DNA of 15,936 nt from positions 1-15,936 of the forward strand of contig JBJKPE010000121.1 of assembly GCA_046706685.1 (NCBI GenBank), read 5' to 3'. The position numbers and the translations under genes were made by a program. Positions 7,815-15,609 of this stretch are shown piece after piece. A model generated the notes under the pieces. It saw only the letters and a list, made by a program, of their open reading frames with translations. It searched no databases and was not told the DNA's origin. This DNA is from JARRRD01 sp046706685 (GTDB taxonomy: Bacteria; Nitrospirota; Thermodesulfovibrionia; Thermodesulfovibrionales; UBA6898). The stretch's first letter is position 1. The number at the start of each line of letters is the position of its first letter.

Positions 7815-7868
7815 ACCGCTGCATAAAGGTTTTGCAGACCTCTCCCTTAGCCACTTGGGTACGCCGCC
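7793..7868 (-). tRNA. tRNA-Cys (GCA)
   Basis: Folding the minus strand by eye gives a 7-bp acceptor stem (GGCGGCG with CGCCGCC), a 3-bp D stem (CCC/GGG), a 5-bp anticodon stem (GAGGT/ACCTT), loop CTGCAAA with anticodon GCA, a 5-base variable loop and T-arm AGCGG-TTCAAAT-CCGCT. The discriminator base is U, the known main identity element of tRNA-Cys, and CCA is encoded (7793-7795). It is second in a tandem pair behind tRNA-Gly, 106 bases downstream. Its 3' end overlaps the last 22 bases of the convergent unknown gene. No terminator is seen behind it. Confidence 0.96.
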
Positions 7869-7974
7869 GGCAGTCAGTTAAAAGTGAACCGCAAACAGTA
7901 AAGATTGAAAAATCGGATAGTTCCTTCAGCAAACCTACTCGATTGCTTGACCACTTACTATTCACTGAGTTTTA

Positions 7975-8050
7975 TGGAGCGGGAAACGGGATTCGAACCC
8001 GCGACCCCAACCTTGGCAAGGTTGTGCTCTACCAACTGAGCTATTCCCGC
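7975..8050 (-). tRNA. tRNA-Gly (GCC)
   Basis: The minus strand folds into a standard cloverleaf: acceptor stem GCGGGAA with TTCCCGC, D arm GCTC-AGTTGGTA-GAGC, anticodon arm CAACC-TTGCCAA-GGTTG with anticodon GCC, and T arm GCGGG-TTCGAAT-CCCGT with one G-U pair. The discriminator is U and CCA is encoded (7975-7977). It lies first in a two-tRNA unit with tRNA-Cys. Confidence 0.97.
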
Positions 8051-8066
8051 ATTCTCACCCGCCGGC

Positions 8067-8072
8067 ATCATA
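8067..8072 (-). promoter_or_regulatory. Possible -10 element for the tRNA-Gly/tRNA-Cys unit
   Basis: On the minus strand TATGAT (5 of 6 to consensus) sits 16 bases before the tRNA-Gly 5' end, a sensible distance. I see no convincing -35 hexamer at 16-18 bases, so this is tentative. Confidence 0.35.
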
Positions 8073-8087
8073 AGTTCGACAGAACAT

Positions 8088-8117
8088 TTAACTTCGCGAC
8101 GGGCAATAAGCTATAAT
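8088..8117 (+). promoter_or_regulatory. Sigma70-like promoter of trpE-trpG
   Basis: TTAACT (8088-8093, 4 of 6) and a perfect TATAAT (8112-8117) are separated by 18 bases. Transcription should start near 8124, giving a leader of only about 22-40 bases before trpE. That is too short for a classical trp leader peptide and attenuator or a T-box. Operator-type or feedback control is therefore more likely, although no operator palindrome stands out. Confidence 0.6.
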
Positions 8118-8145
8118 TATATGATGAAAGATATACTAATGAAAT

Positions 8146-9654
<1,509 letters not shown>

Positions 9655-9658
9655 AAAT

Positions 9659-10261
9659 ATGCTTTTGATGATCGATAATTATGATTCTTTTACCTATAAT
9701 CTGGTCCAGTACCTGGGAGAGCTTGGGGAGGACCTCAAGGTCTTCAGGAACGATAAGATATCTATCACAGAGATCGAAAATATGTCACCGGACAGGATCG
9801 TAATATCGCCCGGGCCCTGTACTCCCAGGGAAGCCGGCATATCCGTCGAAACAATAAAATATTTTGCCGGAAAGCTTCCGATCCTCGGCGTCTGTCTCGG
9901 ACACCAGTCGATAGGAGAGGCCTTCGGAGGCGAGGTCATCCGGGCGCCCTACCTCATGCATGGAAAGACTTCCATGGTCCACCACGACGGCAAGACAATC
10001 TTCAAAGGACTGCCGAACCCCTTCGAGGCGACACGCTACCATTCTCTCATCATCAAACGCGACACCCTGCCGTCAGTGCTCGAGGTTTCGGCGTGGACGG
10101 ACGACGGGATCATAATGGGGGTGCGCCACAGGCAATACACGGTCGAAGGCGTACAGTTCCACCCTGAATCAATCCTGACCGGCGCAGGCAAGGACCTCCT
10201 CAGGAATTTTCTCAAACTCAAACAGCAGCGACTGGCTGGAAAACCCGGAAACAGCGGTTAG
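9659..10261 (+). CDS. trpG: Anthranilate synthase component II TrpG (glutamine amidotransferase)
   Basis: This class I glutamine amidotransferase releases ammonia from glutamine for TrpE. The 200-residue product begins in the family manner (MLLMIDNYDSFTYNLVQYLG) and carries the oxyanion segment SPGPCTPREAG, the nucleophile in GVCLGHQSIGEAFGG (Cys79) and the triad partners in VQFHPES (His168, Glu170). I chose ATG at 9659 because relatives begin there. A TTG at 9647 has a better spaced GGAGAG ribosome site and would overlap trpE by 8 bases, adding four residues. The protein could also serve as PabA for folate synthesis, as in organisms with a shared subunit. The other trp genes are not in the window. 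Confidence 0.95.
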   Translation: MLLMIDNYDSFTYNLVQYLGELGEDLKVFRNDKISITEIENMSPDRIVISPGPCTPREAGISVETIKYFAGKLPILGVCLGHQSIGEAFGGEVIRAPYLMHGKTSMVHHDGKTIFKGLPNPFEATRYHSLIIKRDTLPSVLEVSAWTDDGIIMGVRHRQYTVEGVQFHPESILTGAGKDLLRNFLKLKQQRLAGKPGNSG

Positions 10262-10562
10262 CCGGGGATGAACGCCGACAGACACGAACACGAGCAGGTT
10301 TTTATGCCGGAAAGCCTCACTTCGGGTGGATGAAGAAAAAGCTTCAATCCTAGAATCCGTGCACATCCGTGTTGATCCTAAATAAAGCAGTTGAGCCACA
10401 AAAAGCACATAGAACACAAAAAAATCAAAAACTTATGTTAGTGAAATACTTCACCCATTTGGTGAGCATTTTCCCCTTTCAACCTCTTGTTTTTTTATGT
10501 TATTTTTGTGCCTTCTGTGGCCATTTGCCTTTTTTAGGCTGATCCGTGGTTAAAATAATTTC
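10262..10562. repeat. Gene-free stretch resembling a degenerate intergenic repeat element
   Basis: No gene is visible in these 300 bases. ATCCGTG occurs three times in the same direction, at 10355, 10365 and 10542. Between the outer copies lies an imperfect inverted pair: GCCACAAAAAGCACA from 10395 and, on the other strand, GCCACAGAAGGCACA ending at 10521. Each arm continues into an A-rich or T-rich tract, and about 60 bases lie between the arms. Two short hairpins share a strand in the middle (10441-10465). Similar GCCACA/ATCCGTG phrases recur between genes in many environmental genomes, from memory. No clear trpG terminator is seen here. Confidence 0.5.
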
Positions 10563-11513
10563 TTAAAGTTCGTCAGGGGATGTATCGGCCTCTTTCATCA
10601 CATCTTCCGGATTCTTGGAGAGAGCCTTTTTCGTCCTCTCCGCTCTTGCCGCCATCTCTGACTTCGCCCGCGCCTGCATGCGCTCTCTCGCCTTCTTTCT
10701 GGCTTCTTCGCTGACCTTGAAGTCACCTTCCCCGAACATCGTAAATCTCAGCCACTTCAGGGAAAATTTAAGGAGTTCAAGCTCGTCCTGCCTGATCTTC
10801 TCGACCACTTCGGGCTCGATTTCGTAGGAGGTCAGGAAATTACTGTTGAAGACAAAATCTCTGAACATATCGAGATTGGAACTCACCATAAAGAAGAGAT
10901 CAAGCGATTTCTGGCCTAATTCGACTATGCCCAGAGTCTTAGCCTTCAGAACCACCTCCATCCAGTCATGGTTCATTTCGTCGTAGAGGTCCGATTCCTG
11001 GTCGGCACGCCACTCATCGATCGTCCAGTCCCTGGCTTCATTGTGTCCAAGGCAGTGATCCTCTTTAATCTTGATGAAAAAGTCCTCACCTGTCTTCCGG
11101 TCATGCTTCTTCATTATGGCCATGCCGATCGGATAGTAACGGCACGTCACCGGCCTGTCGGTGTAAACAGTGCAGCCCTCCGGTGTTACAAAGGGGCATG
11201 ACTTGATGTCATCGTCTTTCAACTTCAGCACCACGATGGGAAGCGGCGTACCGTCCACCGACTTCGGCACTGTATATTGCATGAGGAAGTCATGATATGA
11301 CATCCCGAGTCTGTTCTTGAGCCTGTATATATCGTAGGGAGTGAGGTTTATCCGGATGCCGCTGCAGCATTTGGTAAAACATCCTATTCCGGGATGACAC
11401 CTGAAGGTAATCCGGTCCTTGCGGGTAAGCTGTTGCGGCACGACTACGCTCTGCTTAAGCTGCTTCTTCACCTCTTCCATCTTCTTGTCGAATTCTTTTT
11501 GATCAAAGGCCAT
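10563..11513 (-). CDS. YkgJ-family cysteine-cluster protein (UPF0153)
   Basis: The 316-residue protein has the putative zinc- or iron-chelating cysteine cluster of the YkgJ/UPF0153 family. The cysteines are FRCHPGIGCFTKCC (Cys39, 45, 49, 50), SCPF with EGCTVY (106, 114), RPVTCRYYPIG (124) and DHCLGH (154). The family commonly uses such residues to hold an Fe-S cluster or zinc, but no reaction has been firmly assigned. The C-terminal third is helical and ends in a Lys/Arg/Ala-rich stretch (about 270-300) and an acidic tail. An AAAGGAA-type Shine-Dalgarno lies about 8 bases before the ATG. It stands alone between the trp genes (convergent) and the terminator behind hppA, so nothing around it points to a role. 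Confidence 0.85.
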   Translation of the reverse strand: MAFDQKEFDKKMEEVKKQLKQSVVVPQQLTRKDRITFRCHPGIGCFTKCCSGIRINLTPYDIYRLKNRLGMSYHDFLMQYTVPKSVDGTPLPIVVLKLKDDDIKSCPFVTPEGCTVYTDRPVTCRYYPIGMAIMKKHDRKTGEDFFIKIKEDHCLGHNEARDWTIDEWRADQESDLYDEMNHDWMEVVLKAKTLGIVELGQKSLDLFFMVSSNLDMFRDFVFNSNFLTSYEIEPEVVEKIRQDELELLKFSLKWLRFTMFGEGDFKVSEEARKKARERMQARAKSEMAARAERTKKALSKNPEDVMKEADTSPDEL

Positions 11514-11591
11514 AGTTAATTCCTTTCATGGTGTCATTTGCGGTTGTCGGAAATTATTTATTACCTCAACGTCGAAGCTGAAAAGGGAAAG

Positions 11592-11608
11592 TTCCGGAAA
11601 AACCGGAA
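11592..11608. repeat. Small perfect hairpin in the leader of the YkgJ-family gene
   Basis: TTCCGG (11592-11597) and CCGGAA (11603-11608) pair perfectly around a five-A loop. It sits about 80 bases upstream of the YkgJ-family ATG on the minus strand. It lacks a U tract on the minus strand, so it is not a terminator for that direction; it may be part of a dispersed repeat or a leader hairpin. Confidence 0.45.
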
Positions 11609-11678
11609 TGACAGCAAAGAGCCACTTCTCGTCCGATAATCTCACTTCCAGTTTTACAATTTCGTTAATTATTATAAC

Positions 11679-11715
11679 AAAAAAGCCGGTCCCGATACCC
11701 GGGACCGGCTTTTTT
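11679..11715 (-). terminator. Strong rho-independent terminator behind hppA
   Basis: A perfect 16-bp inverted repeat (arms 11679-11694 and 11700-11715, loop ATACC) has a GC-rich core GCCGGTCCCG flanked by six A and six T. It starts 17 bases after the hppA stop and ends transcripts of the qmo-CBS-hppA cluster. The flanking A and T runs make it symmetrical, so it could work in both directions, although no plus-strand gene ends here. Confidence 0.92.
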
Positions 11716-11732
11716 CATGCAGTCAATGACAA

Positions 11733-13811
11733 TTAGTGCATCAATGGTACTATCAGAAGAGCCACGATGTTGATGACCTTGATCATGGGGTTGATGGCCG
11801 GACCCGCTGTGTCTTTGTAAGGGTCGCCGACCGTGTCGCCCGTGACAGAGGCCTTGTGTCCGTCGCTTCCCTTCTTATGCAGGACACCTTTGTCGTCGGT
11901 AACGCCGTCTTCAAAGGATTTCTTGGCATTGTCCCATGCGCCGCCGCCGCTTGTCATCGCGATCGCCTGGAAAAGCCCGGTCAGGATACTTCCGATAAGA
12001 ACTCCGCCGAGAGCTTCCTTGCCAAGAATCAGACCTACTGCGATAGGGACCACCACCGGGATAAGGGCGGGCACCATCATCTGCTTGATAGCGCCTTTGG
12101 TGACGATGTCGACGCACTTGCCGTATTCCGGCTTTGCCTTGTATTCCATAATGCCGGGAATCTCCCTGAACTGTCTTCTCACCTCCTGGACGATGCTGCC
12201 CGCTGCCTTACCGACAGCCTCCATAAGAAGTGATCCGAAGTAATAAGGAAGCAGTCCGCCGATAAAAAGACCTGCCAAAACCATCGGGTTCGAAAGGTCA
12301 AATGAAAGAGTCGTGCCGAAGGACCTCGAATACTCGGCAAAAAGGACAAGAGCTGCAAGTGCCGCTGAACCGATAGCATATCCCTTGGTAACGGCCTTTG
12401 TTGTGTTTCCGACCGCATCAAGAGGATCTGTTATGTTACGGATCGCATCAGGCAGTTCCGACATCTCCGCGATACCGCCGGCGTTGTCCGTGATCGGTCC
12501 GTAGGAGTCAATTGCAACAACGATGCCGGTCATTGAAAGCATCGATACGGCTGCAAGTGCGATAGCAAAAAGGCCGCCAGACAGATCGCCGGCGAACCCG
12601 CCGCCCAGTGAATAAGAACCCAGGATTGAGGCAACAATAACGATAACGGGCGCGCCGGTTGCCTTCATGCTGACTGCAAGGCCTGCTATAACGTTTGTGC
12701 CGTGGCCCGTCAGGCTGGCCTGTGCAATGTGTTGCACAGGCGAATACTCCTTGGCGGTGAAGTATTCAGTTATCGCCACGATCAAGCCCGTCAATACCAA
12801 GCCGATAAGTGCCATAAGGAAAACGTTCATCTGCGTAAATGACGGGTGCGCAGCCAATGAGGCCTGAGCTGATTCGCCTTTAAGAAACTGGCCTGTAACA
12901 ATATAGAATGTTATTGCCGCGAGAATTCCGGCAACGGCGAGCCCTTTGTAAAGGGCGCCCATGATATACTCGCTTTTACCAAGCCTCACCGCAAATGTGC
13001 CGATAATGGAAGCGATGATCGAGATCCCGCCGAGGAGCAGAGGGAATTCCACCCATGCGCTGTTTGCTCCAAAAACGGTCTTTGCAAGCAGCATCGCCGC
13101 AACCAGAGTAACCGTGTATGTTTCATAAAGGTCGGCTGCCATGCCCGCGCAGTCACCAACGTTGTCTCCGACGTTATCTGCAATAACCGCAGGGTTTCTG
13201 GGATCGTCTTCAGGGATTCCTGCTTCGACTTTTCCGACAAGGTCGGCGCCCACGTCGGCAGCCTTCGTATAGATGCCGCCTGCGATACGTGCGAACACGC
13301 TCATCAGTGAGCATCCGAAACCGAGGCCGACCAGCGCATGGAACGCCATCTCAGGATCCGCTGTCTTTGCTATTGTGTAAAAGCCGGAGAGGCCTATGAT
13401 ACCAAGGCCAACCACCATGACACCTGTCACCGAGCCGCCTTTGAAAGCAAGGCCGAGTGCAGCCTGGAGCCCCTTGTTGGCAGCCTGTGTAGTACGCACG
13501 TTAGCGCGCACGGTAACCCACATTCCTACGAACCCGGCGAGTGCGGAACCCACCGTGCCGATGACAAACCCGATACCGGTCCAAATCCCCAGTCCAAATG
13601 CCACGATTAAAACGACCAGTATAACAGCCACCATTGCGACAGTTTTATACTCGCGGGCCAGGAAAGCATACGCGCCCTCTTTCACCGCATTTGATATCTC
13701 CTGCATCTTGGCATTTCCTGCGTCCTGCTTTGACACCCATATCGCGGTCATCACGGCGTATATAACGCCTAACACGCCGCAAGCCAGGGCAAAAATTATT
13801 GTTTGACTCAT
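11733..13811 (-). CDS. hppA: Membrane-bound proton-translocating pyrophosphatase, K+-independent type
   Basis: The 692-residue, highly hydrophobic protein (about 16 membrane helices) hydrolyses cytoplasmic pyrophosphate and pumps ions outward. Its active-site signatures are intact: ADVGADLVGKVE (185-196), EDDPRNPAVIADNVGDNVGD (200-219, acidic Mg-PPi ligands), DSYGPITDNAGGIAEM (435-450) and GDTVGDPYKDTAGPAINP (658-675). GNTTKAVTKG (468-477) places lysine (Lys472) and threonine (Thr475) where K+-dependent enzymes carry alanine and alanine/glycine, which marks the K+-independent, H+-pumping class. I chose ATG 13811 because AAGGAGG lies six bases upstream and the protein then begins MSQTIIFALACG; an upstream TTG (13874) would add 21 unlikely residues. 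It lies 130 bases behind the CBS gene, followed by a strong terminator. Confidence 0.97.
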   Translation of the reverse strand: MSQTIIFALACGVLGVIYAVMTAIWVSKQDAGNAKMQEISNAVKEGAYAFLAREYKTVAMVAVILVVLIVAFGLGIWTGIGFVIGTVGSALAGFVGMWVTVRANVRTTQAANKGLQAALGLAFKGGSVTGVMVVGLGIIGLSGFYTIAKTADPEMAFHALVGLGFGCSLMSVFARIAGGIYTKAADVGADLVGKVEAGIPEDDPRNPAVIADNVGDNVGDCAGMAADLYETYTVTLVAAMLLAKTVFGANSAWVEFPLLLGGISIIASIIGTFAVRLGKSEYIMGALYKGLAVAGILAAITFYIVTGQFLKGESAQASLAAHPSFTQMNVFLMALIGLVLTGLIVAITEYFTAKEYSPVQHIAQASLTGHGTNVIAGLAVSMKATGAPVIVIVASILGSYSLGGGFAGDLSGGLFAIALAAVSMLSMTGIVVAIDSYGPITDNAGGIAEMSELPDAIRNITDPLDAVGNTTKAVTKGYAIGSAALAALVLFAEYSRSFGTTLSFDLSNPMVLAGLFIGGLLPYYFGSLLMEAVGKAAGSIVQEVRRQFREIPGIMEYKAKPEYGKCVDIVTKGAIKQMMVPALIPVVVPIAVGLILGKEALGGVLIGSILTGLFQAIAMTSGGGAWDNAKKSFEDGVTDDKGVLHKKGSDGHKASVTGDTVGDPYKDTAGPAINPMIKVINIVALLIVPLMH

Positions 13812-13941
13812 TAAATTCCTCCTTTTTCTATTTTCGGGAAAGTATGAATGCTGCCAAACTCCACAAAGGCTCAAAAGATCCTCTGGCCGTCACCTCCTTT
13901 ACAACCGTCTCTATAATTTTGTAAGAAAACTATGATACTGC
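13812..13941 (-). promoter_or_regulatory. hppA leader with orphan Shine-Dalgarno and inverted repeat
   Basis: Between the CBS gene and hppA the minus strand holds, in order, TTACAA (13919-13924) inverted against TTGTAA (13899-13904) with 14 bases between, then AAAGGAGGTGA (13890-13900), a near-perfect anti-Shine-Dalgarno complement with no start codon at a working distance, and lastly the real hppA ribosome site (13818-13824). The leader may hold a separate hppA promoter, but I found no convincing -35/-10 pair. It does not match the fluoride riboswitch pattern sometimes found near pyrophosphatase genes. Confidence 0.4.
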
Positions 13942-14385
13942 TTAGCCTGGATACTTATCGGAAATATAATCCTTCAAATAGTGGTTCTCTGCCCTGAGAT
14001 CGGTGACCTGGGCCTTCACCACGTCTCTGATCGACAGCATAGCAACCAGCCTGTGGTTTTCGAGGACCGGCAGATGCCTTATCCTGTTTTTAATCATGAT
14101 GCTTGTCACATAGCACAGATCGTCTCCGGTCTCGGCTATGATCAGGTTCGTAGTCATCACATCCGAGATGCCTATATCCTTGAAATGCCGGTCGCCCTTT
14201 CTCGTCCAGCACTTCAGCACGTCCCTCTCGGTAAACATTCCCACTGGCTTCTCCCCGTCCACGACGACAAGCGCGCCGATCTCATCCTCCACGAGCAGGC
14301 TTACGGCATCAGCCACGGTCTTGTCCTTGTCTATGGATATTACGTCCCGTCGTCCGGAACCCAGAATTTCTTTGACTGTCGCCAT
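13942..14385 (-). CDS. CBS-domain pair protein
   Basis: The 147-residue protein consists almost wholly of two CBS domains (about 8-62 and 76-132), with the typical pattern DKTVADAVSLLVEDEIGALVVVD, GMFTERDVL, then IRHLPVLENHRLVAMLSIRDVV, and a short charged tail. Such stand-alone pairs (Bateman modules) usually form dimers and bind AMP, ATP or S-adenosylmethionine in the cytoplasm. A strong AAGGAGGGGG ribosome site precedes the ATG. The gene begins 35 bases after qmoC stops and is probably in the same transcript. In this setting, sensing adenylates made during APS reduction is an attractive but unproved role; the ligand cannot be told from sequence. Confidence 0.9.
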   Translation of the reverse strand: MATVKEILGSGRRDVISIDKDKTVADAVSLLVEDEIGALVVVDGEKPVGMFTERDVLKCWTRKGDRHFKDIGISDVMTTNLIIAETGDDLCYVTSIMIKNRIRHLPVLENHRLVAMLSIRDVVKAQVTDLRAENHYLKDYISDKYPG

Positions 14386-14420
14386 ATCTGTTCACCCCCT
14401 CCTTACAATGTCGAAAGGCC

Positions 14421-15599
14421 TTAGACCTTCTCCGTGTCCCTGCCGGTCTGCTTCGCGTACACCAGCGCAGTCGCCCTGTATACCATATGGGCCATTTTTG
14501 AAAAAGGCGCATACGCAAAGAGGAAGAAGATGGCCACAAGGTGGATAAAATAGATAGGGTATGCAACAACAGCTATATTGGCCAGCCTGAGGATCTCAGA
14601 CAGCAAACCCGTTACGACAATGGTCAGGATAAGGTATATGAACAGCCAGTCGTAATAGCTGCCTTTACCGGCCTTTTTCTCATTCCTGTTTCTGTTTGAG
14701 ATAACCCATGATATGCCGAGCAAGAGGGCTATGCCACTGAGGTTGCCGAGTATCTTCATCGGGTCGTAAAGAGGATAGGGAGACTCGCGCTGAAGACCGT
14801 AAAGATAAAAGATAGCCCATGTGGTCGTAATTGCAAGCCCCACGAAACCGTAAAATACAAAGAGGTGGGACCTGGAACGGTCTACCGTCACCTCGCATTT
14901 CTTGAATTTCTTATGGGCCAGGAACTCCGTAACCATTGCGATAATCGCCTTGCCCAGAGGCATCTTCGCCTCTGCTCCGCTGGCGGCAAGATCTTTCCAG
15001 TACCTTAGAACGCCGACGATAAATCCCAGGAAAGCAAATGCCGCTGCTGCTCCGAAGATCGTATCGATAAACGGCACAGGCATAAAATTATCCGCATACA
15101 CGATGGGCTTAGAGGAAGCCATTACTTCCCATAAATAGTGAGGCAAGCGCAAATGTTCTCCGAAGTACTGGGCCGGAATCTGGTGTCCGACAACAGGAAC
15201 CAGTATGCCTAATATAAAGAGCGGGATCGCAAGGAGAAAGAGCAGAAATTTCTGATCGCCAAGGGCTCTGCCCAGGGACTTCGAAAAAGCGTAGTGCTCG
15301 ATGCTCAGTTTCCGGACTGCGCCAAGCACCTCGCCCGGTTTCGCACCCCTCGGGCAAAAGGCCGTACAGTCGCTGCACTGATGGCAGAGCCATATATCGG
15401 GGTTACCGAAAAGCTTTTCTTTCAGGCCCCACTGAGCGTGGATCATCTCCTTCCTCGGAAACGGCCTGTCATCTGGAGTCACGTTGCAGACAACGGAGCA
15501 GGTCGCGCACTGGTAACACTTCTTCAAGGACTCGCCCCCCGAGTTCATAATCTTCTTCACAAACTTCAAATCAGGCTGAATAACTTTTCCCTCTGCCAT
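14421..15599 (-). CDS. qmoC: Quinone-interacting membrane-bound oxidoreductase subunit QmoC
   Basis: QmoC anchors the Qmo complex, which passes electrons between menaquinol and the cytoplasmic APS reductase AprAB. The 392-residue protein is an HdrC/HdrE-type fusion. The soluble N-terminal part binds two [4Fe-4S] clusters through CYQCATCSVVC (Cys28, 31, 34, 38) and CHQCSDCTAFCPRG (Cys72, 75, 78, 82). The C-terminal part has about six membrane helices (from residue 118 on) of the NarI-like haem b fold, with candidate haem histidines such as the one in YFIHLVAIFF. A GGAGG ribosome site overlaps the upstream stop codon region, and the ATG is 10 bases after the qmoB stop. The adjacent qmoB and the conserved cysteine sets make the assignment firm. 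Confidence 0.95.
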   Translation of the reverse strand: MAEGKVIQPDLKFVKKIMNSGGESLKKCYQCATCSVVCNVTPDDRPFPRKEMIHAQWGLKEKLFGNPDIWLCHQCSDCTAFCPRGAKPGEVLGAVRKLSIEHYAFSKSLGRALGDQKFLLFLLAIPLFILGILVPVVGHQIPAQYFGEHLRLPHYLWEVMASSKPIVYADNFMPVPFIDTIFGAAAAFAFLGFIVGVLRYWKDLAASGAEAKMPLGKAIIAMVTEFLAHKKFKKCEVTVDRSRSHLFVFYGFVGLAITTTWAIFYLYGLQRESPYPLYDPMKILGNLSGIALLLGISWVISNRNRNEKKAGKGSYYDWLFIYLILTIVVTGLLSEILRLANIAVVAYPIYFIHLVAIFFLFAYAPFSKMAHMVYRATALVYAKQTGRDTEKV

Positions 15600-15609
15600 T
15601 CCTTACCTC

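Noticed and set aside
7869..7974. A third tRNA or a small gene between the two tRNAs
   Set aside because: No cloverleaf and no open frame with a start and ribosome site is visible in these 106 bases.
10262..10320. Terminator directly after trpG
   Set aside because: No stem of useful length followed by a T run could be found; only weak pairings are possible.
12986..13806. Several frames of 80-140 codons within hppA on both strands
   Set aside because: They are shadows of the low-complexity, GC-rich membrane protein gene; no start sites or motifs support them.
13812..13874. N-terminal extension of hppA from a TTG at 13874
   Set aside because: The 21 extra residues are polar and unlike the family, and the ribosome site AAGGAGG falls inside the extension six bases before the ATG at 13811.
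13812..13941. Fluoride riboswitch before the pyrophosphatase gene
   Set aside because: The expected pattern of short conserved stems and loop motifs is not present in the leader.
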